Positions 16,848-24,052 of a stretch of DNA of 55,451 bases are shown one piece after another (positions within the stretch are counted from its first letter, which is position 1; the number at the start of each line of letters is the position of its first letter). The stretch lies in assembly GCA_016125005.1 (NCBI GenBank), contig WGMQ01000017.1, forward strand, positions 1-55,451, written 5' to 3'. A program made the position numbers and the translations under genes. The DNA is from a bacterium. Lineage in GTDB: Bacteria; Sumerlaeota; Sumerlaeia; SLMS01. The notes beneath the pieces are model-generated. The model saw nothing but the letters and a program-made list of their open reading frames with translations. It searched no databases and was not told the origin of the DNA.

Positions 16848-17921
16848 TCAGCCCGTCTGCGCGACAGGGCGGCGGAAGAACTCTGCCACGATGACGATCA
16901 CAGCAAGCGGCAACAACACAAGGAGGGCACCGCGCTGAACCTCGTCGATCCACGACGAGTCCTTCGAGGAAAGTACCAGCAGTGCCGTATAGACGATGTA
17001 GCCGACGAAGAGCAGCGCCCCCTCGACGCGGCTGATGCGGGTCCCGGACAGGAAGATGGGGAGGCACACCACTGCCACCAGGATCATCACTGGAATATCG
17101 AAGGTCATGGCGGCAGACGCCACGGGCAACCCGGAGCCAGCAATCATGCCGGATGCCCCCAGCACCGCCAGGATGTTGAAGATATTGCTCCCCACCACGT
17201 TGCCTACGGCGATGTCACGCTCCCCCTTGATGCTCGCCATGACCGATGTGGCCACTTCAGGGAGCGACGTACCCGCCGCGACGATGGTCAGGCCGATCAC
17301 CAGCTCGTCGACGCCGAAGTACCGGGCGATTTGGATGGCGGCGCCGTTGAACAAGCGCGCACCGAGGACCAGCCCCACCAGCCCGAGCCCCGCGAACAAG
17401 ATGTCGAGCCCGACTCCTTTGAACGACAAGGGCGGGCGCGCCGACACTTCCTCGGCCGATGCACTACGGCTTTCCTTCATGCCAATGATCACTTGAGCCG
17501 CTGTATACGCCACAATTCCCAGAAGGAGGATTGCTCCTTCCCCGCGACTGACACTCCCGTCCGAGGCCATCCACCAAGTGAGTGCCGATACGATCACCAT
17601 CAGCGGCACATCGAGCCGAATCAACTGACTCGAAACCACCAGCGGTGTGATCAGAGCCGACAATCCCAGAATGAATAGCACGTTGAAGATATTGCTGCCG
17701 ACGACGTTGCCTACCGCCAGGTCCGCCTGATTCATGAAGGCCGCCTTCGTGCTGACCGCCATCTCCGGAGCACTCGTGCCGAACGCCACCACGGTCAGGC
17801 CGATGATGAGACTCGGCACTCCAAGGCGTTTGGCCAAGGTTGCCGATCCTCGGACAAGCCCCTCCGCACCGATGGTCAACAGGACCAGGCCAACAGCGAG
17901 CAGCAGCAATGTCACCAACAT
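16848..17921 (-). CDS. Calcium/sodium exchanger (CaCA family, YrbG-like)
   Basis: A 357-residue antiporter with the two inverted alpha-repeats of the CaCA family. Repeat one has VAFGTSAPEMAVS and GNVVGSNIFNVLF; repeat two has VAAGTSLPEVATS and GNVVGSNIFNILA. Those acidic residues bind the cation. About ten hydrophobic segments are evident. Start ATG at 17921 is preceded by AAGGGGTG. It is the first gene of a three-gene minus-strand group (exchanger, ExoD-like, exported protein) and diverges from htrA across 183 bp. The exact ion cannot be read from sequence. Confidence 0.92.
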   Translation of the reverse strand: MLVTLLLLAVGLVLLTIGAEGLVRGSATLAKRLGVPSLIIGLTVVAFGTSAPEMAVSTKAAFMNQADLAVGNVVGSNIFNVLFILGLSALITPLVVSSQLIRLDVPLMVIVSALTWWMASDGSVSRGEGAILLLGIVAYTAAQVIIGMKESRSASAEEVSARPPLSFKGVGLDILFAGLGLVGLVLGARLFNGAAIQIARYFGVDELVIGLTIVAAGTSLPEVATSVMASIKGERDIAVGNVVGSNIFNILAVLGASGMIAGSGLPVASAAMTFDIPVMILVAVVCLPIFLSGTRISRVEGALLFVGYIVYTALLVLSSKDSSWIDEVQRGALLVLLPLAVIVIVAEFFRRPVAQTG

Positions 17922-18057
17922 GGAGTTTCACCCCTTCGACGGTCACGTCCGATGCAGACACGACGTATACGCGAATCGCCATCGCTTCACGTCAAGGGCA
18001 ACCGGACAGCACTTTCCGCACAGCCCACCTTGTAATCCACGCTTGCACCGGTCGCCC

Positions 18058-18087
18058 TTACCCGTGTGCGCTTTGTCGGGGTACAAT
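18058..18087 (+). promoter_or_regulatory. Candidate promoter for htrA
   Basis: A good -10 hexamer TACAAT lies at 18082-18087, 18 bp upstream of the htrA start. The best -35 at normal spacing is TTACCC (18058-18063), a three-of-six match. The leader also contains AGGGGAAT as ribosome binding site. The rest of the 183-bp divergent gap shows nothing clear. Confidence 0.35.
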
Positions 18088-18104
18088 CTTAGGGGAATAA
18101 CCAC

Positions 18105-20150
18105 ATGGTACTTTTCAGTCGATTGACTTGCAGCATGGTGCTCCTCGGGGCGCTGACCGTGCTCGGCAGTTCATGCGCGGGACTCTCAAAAGGGAGCGTC
18201 GCCGCCAGTGAAAGCCAGGAACAGGTGGATGCCGCTGCCCAGCGCGTGAAGGCGGCGCTCGTCCGCATTAAAGTTGTGGAGCCCAGTTTCTATCAGGGAC
18301 GCGAGGACAAGACCGTTTCCTTCGGCAGCGGCAGCATCATCTCGCCGGATGGTTACGTCGTCACCAACCACCACGTGGCTGGAAAGGCCATTAACCTGGT
18401 CTGCACGCTCCCGAATCGCGAGGAGGTTCCCGCGATCCTCATCGGCACCGACCCGGCCACAGACATCGCCATCATCAAGCTCACGCCAGAGAAGCCGACG
18501 GTATGGCCGTTTGTGTCCTTCGGCGACTCGAGCAAGGTGCGGGTTGGCGATCCAGTCCTAGCGCTGGGGAGTCCCGTGGCGCTCTCCCAGTCGGTGACGC
18601 TCGGCATCGTTAGCAACACCGAGATGATCATGCCGCCGAGCTACGGCGACAGCGCCTTCACTCTCGACGGCGAGAACGTCGGCGAGCTGGTGCGCTGGAT
18701 CGGCCACGACGCGGCGATCTACCCGGGCAACTCGGGTGGACCACTCGTGAATCTGGAAGGTGAGATCGTCGGCGTGAATGAGATCGGCATGGGACTGGGC
18801 GGGGCGATCCCCGGAAACCTGGCAAAATCCATCGCTGAGGAACTGATCGCGAATGGCCGAATTCGCCGCGCCTATGTAGGCTTTGGCCTCCAGCCGACGC
18901 TGCGCCACGGCGACCGGCGTGAGGGCGTCCTCATCAACACGATTCTCAAGGGCTCTCCTGCCGAGAAGGCAGAGATCAAGCCCGGGGACCTGCTCCTTTC
19001 CGTCAACGGCAAGTCGGTGGAGGGGCGGTTCGCAGAGGACCTGCCGACGATCAATCAACTTCTCGCGACACTGGAGATCGGCAAGCCTGCCGCGCTGAAG
19101 GTCCTCCGCAGCGGCGAAGAGAAGGTGATCGAACTCACTCCCGAGGAACGCGAACCCGGCTTCATCCCCGAGCACGAAGTGCGCGAGTGGGGGATGAGTG
19201 CCGCCGACCTGAATATCTGGGCGGCGCTCTCGATGGCGCGCGATACGAAGACGGGCGTGCTGGTCACGGCCTTCCGCGCCGGTGGCCCGCTCGCCAAGGC
19301 CAAGCCCGAGCTGCGCGCGGGCGACGTCATCATCGAGCTCGATGGAAAGCCTGTCACGGGCGTGAAGGAACTCCAGTCCTTCACCGACACGACGCTTGGC
19401 GAGGACAAGGAGAAGTCGGTCCCCGTGCTGGTAAAGTTCGAGCGCGGAGGTGAGCAGCTGCTCAGCGTCGTCGAGATCGGTATCGAGAAACTGACCGATC
19501 CCGACCGCGAGGTGGTTCGCGGCTGGTTCCCCATGGAAACGCAGGTCCTCACGCGCGAGTTGGCGACGAAGCTGGACCTCGGCAAGACCACCGGCGTGCG
19601 CGTGACTCGTCTATACGACCAGCACCCCGAGGGCTTCCCTTTCCAGGTTTGTGACATCATCACGGAGATGGACGGCGAAGTCCTTCCCGCCGCGCGCAAG
19701 GAGGATGCGGACCTGTTCCGCACCGCGCTGCGCCAATACCGCCCCGGCAAGAAGGTCGCCTTCACAGTGCTTCGCAATGGGGAGAAGGTCAGCTTTGAAG
19801 CTGAGATCCTTCCCTCTCCCGCGCAGGCTCGCGAGATGCGCCGCTATCGCGACAACGACTTCGAGTTCATCGTCCGCGAGGCCGCATGGCAGGACTTGGA
19901 GAAACCCACGCTGGGTGGTGAGAAATTCTCCGTCATGGTCGATAACGTGGTTCACGGCGGCTGGGCGGACCTTGGCGGTTTGCTCGTCGGCGATGTGCTG
20001 CTCCAGGTCAACGGCGAGCCCATCGGCTCCCTCGACGACGTCCAGCGCCTGCTCACCGCGGCGCGGGAGCAGAAAGCCAAGTCCGTCGTGCTCTACGTGC
20101 GCCGCGACGTGCGCAACCTATTCATCGAACTGGAACCGAGCTGGGACTGA
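18105..20150 (+). CDS. HtrA/DegP-like serine protease with four PDZ-like domains
   Basis: Envelope quality-control serine protease. The signal sequence (VLLGALTVLGSSC) ends at a cysteine, although the lipobox is poor. The trypsin-like domain has a complete triad: His in YVVTNHHVAG (about residue 88), Asp in ATDIAIIKL (about 120) and Ser in PGNSGGPLVN (about 208). It is followed by four PDZ-like units, near residues 255-345, 355-455, 470-565 and 590-675, recognised by GSPAEKAEIKPGDLLLSVNG, RAGDVIIELDG, QVCDIITEMDG and LLVGDVLLQVNG. Ordinary DegP has two. A dead homologue follows 50 bp downstream. One copy of the GTCTATAC octamer lies in the third PDZ unit. Confidence 0.92.
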   Translation: MVLFSRLTCSMVLLGALTVLGSSCAGLSKGSVAASESQEQVDAAAQRVKAALVRIKVVEPSFYQGREDKTVSFGSGSIISPDGYVVTNHHVAGKAINLVCTLPNREEVPAILIGTDPATDIAIIKLTPEKPTVWPFVSFGDSSKVRVGDPVLALGSPVALSQSVTLGIVSNTEMIMPPSYGDSAFTLDGENVGELVRWIGHDAAIYPGNSGGPLVNLEGEIVGVNEIGMGLGGAIPGNLAKSIAEELIANGRIRRAYVGFGLQPTLRHGDRREGVLINTILKGSPAEKAEIKPGDLLLSVNGKSVEGRFAEDLPTINQLLATLEIGKPAALKVLRSGEEKVIELTPEEREPGFIPEHEVREWGMSAADLNIWAALSMARDTKTGVLVTAFRAGGPLAKAKPELRAGDVIIELDGKPVTGVKELQSFTDTTLGEDKEKSVPVLVKFERGGEQLLSVVEIGIEKLTDPDREVVRGWFPMETQVLTRELATKLDLGKTTGVRVTRLYDQHPEGFPFQVCDIITEMDGEVLPAARKEDADLFRTALRQYRPGKKVAFTVLRNGEKVSFEAEILPSPAQAREMRRYRDNDFEFIVREAAWQDLEKPTLGGEKFSVMVDNVVHGGWADLGGLLVGDVLLQVNGEPIGSLDDVQRLLTAAREQKAKSVVLYVRRDVRNLFIELEPSWD

Positions 20151-20200
20151 TCCAGTCACGCACCTCAAACAGACCTGTATAGACAAGGATACCTAGATCA

Positions 20201-21067
20201 ATGAAGTCCATCGCGTTTGCCGCATTGCTCGCCGTCGCAGCCATCATCGCCCCGGTTTCCGCCGCTCCCGAATTGGGCCGCGAGGAACTCCGCAAGTTTG
20301 TCACCGACACCGCTCCCGCCGTCATTACCCTCGAGGTTGTGATCGACATGAAGATCACCTATGGCGGGCAGTCCCAGGAGCGCGAGCGCAAGTTCGACGC
20401 CATCGCCACGGTGATTGACGAGAAGGGTCTCGCCGTCTCGGCTCTCTCCCGTCTCGATCCATCGGCCATGTACGCCCAGATGATGGGCGAAGGCGACAGC
20501 TTCAGCGCCCGCATCAAGTCGCTCAAGTACATCCTCCCCGACAACACCGAGATTCCCGCTGCCGTGGTGCTTCGTGAGTCGGAGCTGGACCTGGTTTTCG
20601 TCAAGCCGATCGAGACGCCGGCGGAGAAGATGACCTACGTCGATTTCTCGAATTCCACCGAGCCGGCCCTTATGGACCCCGTCTTCGTGGTCGCCCGCAG
20701 CGGCCTGATCTCCCGCCGCTCCACACTCGGCATGTCCGGCGAGATCCAGTCCTTCGTCAAGCTCCCGCGCCGTTACTACATTCCCAGCGCCGAGTTGGTA
20801 AGTGGCGGAGCAGGGACGCCCATCTTCTCGAAGCTCGATGGTGGCCTGGTCGGACTGACCGCCATCTATACATTCCCCGGCGGCTCCGACGCCATGGATT
20901 CGGGCGACGAGCCGAACATGTACATCATCCTTCCGGCCGAGCAGATCCACGAATTGGCCGATGACGCCGCCGCGGCAACCCCCGAGAAGATCGCCGCCGA
21001 GGAGCCCGCGGAGGCGACGCCCGCCGAGGGAGAAGCCACGCCCGCGGAAACTCCCGCCTCCCAGTAA
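20201..21067 (+). CDS. Exported trypsin-like pseudoprotease
   Basis: A 288-residue exported protein (signal MKSIAFAALLAVAAIIAPVSA) that aligns by eye with the protease domain of the preceding HtrA but has lost the triad. The His region GYVVTNHHV corresponds to GLAVSALSRL, so His is replaced. The Asp region is kept (ELDLVFVK against TDIAIIK). The Ser region GNSGGPL corresponds to GGAGTPI, so the nucleophile is Ala. There is no PDZ domain. The C-terminus is an Ala/Glu/Pro-rich disordered tail (EEPAEATPAEGEATPAE). The ribosome site AAGGA lies just after a GTATAGAC octamer in the leader. It may be a regulator or substrate-binding partner of HtrA; inference from adjacency. Confidence 0.75.
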   Translation: MKSIAFAALLAVAAIIAPVSAAPELGREELRKFVTDTAPAVITLEVVIDMKITYGGQSQERERKFDAIATVIDEKGLAVSALSRLDPSAMYAQMMGEGDSFSARIKSLKYILPDNTEIPAAVVLRESELDLVFVKPIETPAEKMTYVDFSNSTEPALMDPVFVVARSGLISRRSTLGMSGEIQSFVKLPRRYYIPSAELVSGGAGTPIFSKLDGGLVGLTAIYTFPGGSDAMDSGDEPNMYIILPAEQIHELADDAAAATPEKIAAEEPAEATPAEGEATPAETPASQ

Positions 21068-21082
21068 CAGGTCGCGCCTGTT

Positions 21083-21157
21083 GTATAGATGTACAGAAGT
21101 ATAGATGACCCGCCCCGTCTATCAGGGGCGGGTTTTCTGTATAGACGCTATCTATAC
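21083..21157. repeat. Cluster of TATAGA/TCTATA elements around a terminator
   Basis: Between two convergent genes there are two direct copies of GTATAGATG (21083-21091 and 21099-21107). GTCTATC lies in the terminator loop (21117-21123). Then comes a perfect inverted repeat GTATAGA-CGCTA-TCTATAC (21139-21157) that includes an exact GTATAGAC octamer and the stop codon of the TSUP gene. This is the densest occurrence of the octamer family in the window. Confidence 0.7.
21109..21137 (+). terminator. Intrinsic terminator
   Basis: CCCGCCCC and GGGGCGGG form a perfect 8-bp stem with loop GTCTATCA, followed by TTTTC. It ends the htrA operon and lies between convergent genes. The loop itself contains a partial copy of the dispersed octamer. 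Confidence 0.88.
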
Positions 21158-21928
21158 GGACTTGGCGATCATCATGAATGCACTCAACATGACAAAGACC
21201 AGGATCAGTCGTGCAAAGGTCGCATCGCCCATGCGGTCGGCAAAGCGCTTGCCGATCCATGCGCCAACGGGAACAGCCAACACCCCGGCCATTGCGGCCT
21301 TAAGGGAGTGTATCGTGAAGATTCCGAAGGCGACGTAAAGGCCCACCTTCGTCAGGTTGACCAGAAAGAAGAACCAGGCCGTGGTGCCGAGGAAGCTCCG
21401 TTTTCGCAGGCCCGAGGACAACAGGTAGAGGGCCATGATCGGACCCGCGGAGTTCGCGGCGCTCGTCGCGAATCCCGCGACCGTCCCCGTCAGTACGCGG
21501 GTCGCCACGATGCCTCCACTGTCAGCCGATTCGGCCGGTTCTGCCGGGGGCCGTCGCCTGAAGAGCAGCGACATGGCAATGCAAAGCACAATCGCTCCGA
21601 TTAGGAGCGCCGCGGTGCGCTCTGATACCCAGGCAATGGTCGCCGCCCCGAGCACCAGCCCCGGGATCACCCCGGGGATTAGTCCCTTCAGCAATGGCCA
21701 TTCGCAGTCCTTGCCGTAGTGCCGCAGAGCGAACAGATCACCCATCAGGTAGAAGAGGAGGATGATCGGGACCGAGTCCTTGGCCCCGAAACCGAGCGCC
21801 ATGACCGGAACCACCAGGGCCGTGATGGCGGGCAGACCTGTCTTCGCAACGCCGGCCACGAGGGCGCTCAAGAGCAGGATCAGGATCTGAGTCGGAGTGA
21901 GCATCGAACCGGAAAACCTCACCGGCAT
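21152..21928 (-). CDS. TSUP (TauE/SafE) family transporter
   Basis: A 258-residue membrane protein with about eight hydrophobic segments in two halves, of the sulfite exporter TauE/SafE (TSUP) family. Typical features are the opening LILLLSALVAGVAKTGLPAI and the second-half GTVAGFATSAANSAGPIMALYLL. Members export or import sulfite, sulfonates or related anions; the substrate here is unknown. The ATG at 21928 has AGGA upstream; the ATG at 21904 is an alternative eight codons in. The frame continues upstream to 22255 but would overlap the divergent secreted-protein gene, so I discount that. Its stop lies in the inverted octamer repeat. Confidence 0.85.
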   Translation of the reverse strand: MPVRFSGSMLTPTQILILLLSALVAGVAKTGLPAITALVVPVMALGFGAKDSVPIILLFYLMGDLFALRHYGKDCEWPLLKGLIPGVIPGLVLGAATIAWVSERTAALLIGAIVLCIAMSLLFRRRPPAEPAESADSGGIVATRVLTGTVAGFATSAANSAGPIMALYLLSSGLRKRSFLGTTAWFFFLVNLTKVGLYVAFGIFTIHSLKAAMAGVLAVPVGAWIGKRFADRMGDATFARLILVFVMLSAFMMIAKSV

Positions 21929-22036
21929 GGTGCACGTCCTGAACCGCGGGGCAAACGGATGGCTGTCCAATTCGACCCTTTGGACCGCCCGCCATTCCCT
22001 GTCCTTCGATTTGCCGCACACGCCACTCCGATGACA

Positions 22037-22068
22037 TTTGACGAATTTGGGTAATCGGTTGGGTATTG
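22037..22068 (+). promoter_or_regulatory. Shared promoter-like element, copy 1
   Basis: TTTGACG-N14-GTTGGGTATTG, 93 bp upstream of the secreted protein at 22161. The same arrangement (TTTGACG-N14-GTTGGTTACTG) stands before the secreted protein at 23319. TTGACG is a near-consensus -35; GGTATT, 18 bases later, could be the -10. Confidence 0.5.
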
Positions 22069-22121
22069 TTCCCCGGGCAGAGTGCTCCTGCCTCTGCCGC
22101 CAAGATGTCATCGGCATAGAA

Positions 22122-22137
22122 GCCAACCCCCCGCCCG
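22122..22137 (+). repeat. 16-bp leader repeat, copy 1
   Basis: GCCAACCCCCCGCCCG, 23 bases ahead of the start codon at 22161. An identical 16-mer lies ahead of the secreted gene at 23319. It is C-rich and would be transcribed in the 5' leader. Confidence 0.7.
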
Positions 22138-22160
22138 CCATGAATGGAGATGATCGCAAG

Positions 22161-22970
22161 ATGAAGCTCACGCAGATTTTCGCCACCGCTGTCCTCGTTG
22201 CCGCCGCCGCCACCGCCTCGGCCCAGTCCATCAGCCTCACCAACGGTGCCCCCATCTACACGCAGGACTTCAACGGCCTCCCCAGCAGCGGCACGCCGGC
22301 CTGGAGCAACAATTCCACCCTGCCCGCATGGTACGCCGTCATCACTGGCACGAACGGCACCCCGACTTTCACGGTTTCGACCGGTAGCGGGACTGCCGGC
22401 AGCATCTACTCCTACGGCGCGGCCAGCGACTCGGAACGGGCGCTCGGAGCCCAGGGCTCAGGCAACGCTGCCTCCGGCGGCGCGCAGGCTTTCGGCGTCC
22501 AGCTCCAGAACAATGGCTCCACCGCCATCGACTCGCTGACGGTCACCTACCGCGGCGAACAGTGGCGCGACGGCGGCAGCGGCACCCCGGCGGCCCAGGA
22601 TGTCCCTGTTTTCTATCAGGTTTCTTCCTCGGCCATTAGTGCCGTGTCCGCTGGTGGCGGCACCACCTCCGCGCCCACTGCTCCCGTCGCCCCCTGGGAA
22701 GCCGCTCCCTCCACGCTGACTTTCACCAGCCCCGTCTTCGCGGCTGCCTCCGGCGTTGCCCTTGATGGCAATGCGGCTCCGAATTTCACCAACGGCATCA
22801 CCGGCGTCATCACGCCGACCACGCCGATCGCCCCCGGCAGCTACATCGTCATCATGTGGTGGCGCACCAATTCCACTGGCAACGACCACGGCCTCGCCAT
22901 CGACGACCTGAACGTCACCGCCAACTTCGCCACTGCCAGCGCCGTCGAAGACTGGTCCCTGATGTACTAA
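22161..22970 (+). CDS. Small secreted beta-rich protein with VEDWSLMY tail
   Basis: A 269-residue exported protein starting at ATG 22161 (GGAGATG upstream) with signal peptide QIFATAVLVAAAATASAQ. The mature part is Gly/Ser/Thr/Asn-rich. It opens with YTQDFNGLPSSGT followed by LPAWYAV, a pattern of lectin-like beta-sandwich proteins common in PVC-type genomes. It continues with long runs of alternating hydrophobic residues and ends IDDLNVTANF before the tail. No catalytic motif. The last residues, SAVEDWSLMY, match the end of the unrelated neighbour (SDVQDWAMFD). An open frame upstream to 22038 includes the promoter region and is not used. Confidence 0.75.
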   Translation: MKLTQIFATAVLVAAAATASAQSISLTNGAPIYTQDFNGLPSSGTPAWSNNSTLPAWYAVITGTNGTPTFTVSTGSGTAGSIYSYGAASDSERALGAQGSGNAASGGAQAFGVQLQNNGSTAIDSLTVTYRGEQWRDGGSGTPAAQDVPVFYQVSSSAISAVSAGGGTTSAPTAPVAPWEAAPSTLTFTSPVFAAASGVALDGNAAPNFTNGITGVITPTTPIAPGSYIVIMWWRTNSTGNDHGLAIDDLNVTANFATASAVEDWSLMY

Positions 22971-23000
22971 TCGGCCACTCCAAAGCACGCCATACATGCT

Positions 23001-23040
23001 TGCCGGTCCGTTCGCTCAACGGACCGGCAGTTTTTATTTT
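23001..23040 (+). terminator. Strong intrinsic terminator
   Basis: A perfect 12-bp stem TGCCGGTCCGTT/AACGGACCGGCA with 5-base loop CGCTC, followed by G and TTTTTATTTT. It ends the secreted-protein gene at 22161. The rest of the 349-bp gap before the next start holds the second promoter-like element and leader repeat; 23041-23183 shows nothing I can name. Confidence 0.95.
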
Positions 23041-23183
23041 CCGCTTCATCTCTTGCACACCCAACTCCGACAGATCACCTCAACCCAGCTTTGATGAGGG
23101 TGTGGAGGCAATCGCCGACGACACCGACACGGGCACTCCAGAGGCTGCTGACTCGAATTTGGACCATCCGATGTCACGATAGC

Positions 23184-23215
23184 TTTGACGGACGATAGTT
23201 AGCAGTTGGTTACTG
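23184..23215 (+). promoter_or_regulatory. Shared promoter-like element, copy 2
   Basis: TTTGACG-N14-GTTGGTTACTG, 104 bp upstream of the start at 23319. It matches copy 1 at all seven bases of the first block and nine of eleven of the second, with identical spacing, while the N14 between them is not conserved. Confidence 0.5.
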
Positions 23216-23286
23216 GGACCGGAGCAAACATAGCCATGCTTCGATTCGAACGCACGGCGATGATGCCAGGATGCCACCGGCCAAGC

Positions 23287-23302
23287 GCCAACCCCCCGCC
23301 CG
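23287..23302 (+). repeat. 16-bp leader repeat, copy 2
   Basis: GCCAACCCCCCGCCCG, identical to 22122-22137, followed directly by the ribosome binding site ACAGGAG of the gene at 23319. The flanking sequence differs between the two copies. Confidence 0.7.
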
Positions 23303-23318
23303 ACAGGAGCTTCAGATC

Positions 23319-23972
23319 ATGAAGAAGTGCTTTCTTGCCCTCGGAACCGCTGCCGTTTTGGCAGTCGCAACCTCCGCCTCTGCCGCTGATGTCCTCATCA
23401 TCCGCTTCGTAATGGACGGCGGCCTTAGTGGTGGTGTCCCCAAGACCGTCGTGCTTGAGAACATTGGCGACGCCCCTGCCAACCTTGCTGACTACTCGAT
23501 CGCGCTCGCCGCCAACGGCGCCGCCAGCTTCGGCACGCCTACCCCCCTGGCAGCGAGCGGTACCCTCCCGCCGGGATACAGCTTTCTCATCACAACCACG
23601 GCCATTTCGGCAACCGACGCCTTTGGTATCCCCGCCGATTTGGTTGCGGCAACCGCCGCAAACTTCAATGGTAACGATACGTTTGGTCTGTTCAAGTCAT
23701 CGGTGTTGACCGACATCGTTGGTGTGCTTGGCGTGGACGGCACCGGTGCGCCGTGGGAGTACCTTGACGGCTACATGATCCGCAATGCGGGCGTGACGGC
23801 TCCCAATACGACCTGGACGGCTGGCGAGTGGACACTCAGCGGTATCGATGCCACTGATGCAATCAACACTGCCCCCCTGAACCTCGCCGCTTTCAACCGC
23901 GTTGACGGAACTATCTTCAAGGTCAACAATAGCATCACGTCCGATGTCCAAGACTGGGCGATGTTCGACTGA
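23319..23972 (+). CDS. Secreted lamin-tail-domain-like protein with VQDWAMFD tail
   Basis: A 217-residue exported protein; ATG at 23319 with GGAG upstream and signal peptide CFLALGTAAVLAVATSASA. The mature part reads as a bacterial lamin-tail (LTD) beta-sandwich: KTVVLENIGDAPANLADYSI at the first strands, FNGNDTFGLFKSSVLTDIVG in the middle and a late TTWTAGEWTLSG. LTDs are found in many secreted and membrane-linked bacterial proteins and are thought to be binding modules. It ends SDVQDWAMFD, matching the tail of the secreted protein at 22161. No catalytic site. Confidence 0.78.
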   Translation: MKKCFLALGTAAVLAVATSASAADVLIIRFVMDGGLSGGVPKTVVLENIGDAPANLADYSIALAANGAASFGTPTPLAASGTLPPGYSFLITTTAISATDAFGIPADLVAATAANFNGNDTFGLFKSSVLTDIVGVLGVDGTGAPWEYLDGYMIRNAGVTAPNTTWTAGEWTLSGIDATDAINTAPLNLAAFNRVDGTIFKVNNSITSDVQDWAMFD

Positions 23973-24001
23973 TGTTCCAGTCAATCAGCCAGATCTTTCT
24001 C

Positions 24002-24033
24002 ATGGGGTCTCGTTTCGGCGAGGCCCCATTTTT
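24002..24033 (+). terminator. Intrinsic terminator
   Basis: ATGGGGTCTCG pairs with CGAGGCCCCAT (one G-T pair) around a 6-base loop, followed by TTTT. It ends the lamin-tail gene and lies between convergent genes. Confidence 0.88.
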
Positions 24034-24052
24034 GTGCATTGTCGCGGAGAAG

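Noticed and set aside
22037..22080. Sigma-54 (-24/-12) promoter before the secreted protein, as for PEP-CTERM genes
   Set aside because: No GG-N10-GC spacing with TGGCAC and TTGCA-like blocks; and the proteins lack a PEP-CTERM signal.
23221..23270. tRNA T-arm-like GTTCGAATC on the minus strand
   Set aside because: The bases on either side do not form a T stem and no acceptor or anticodon stem can be built.
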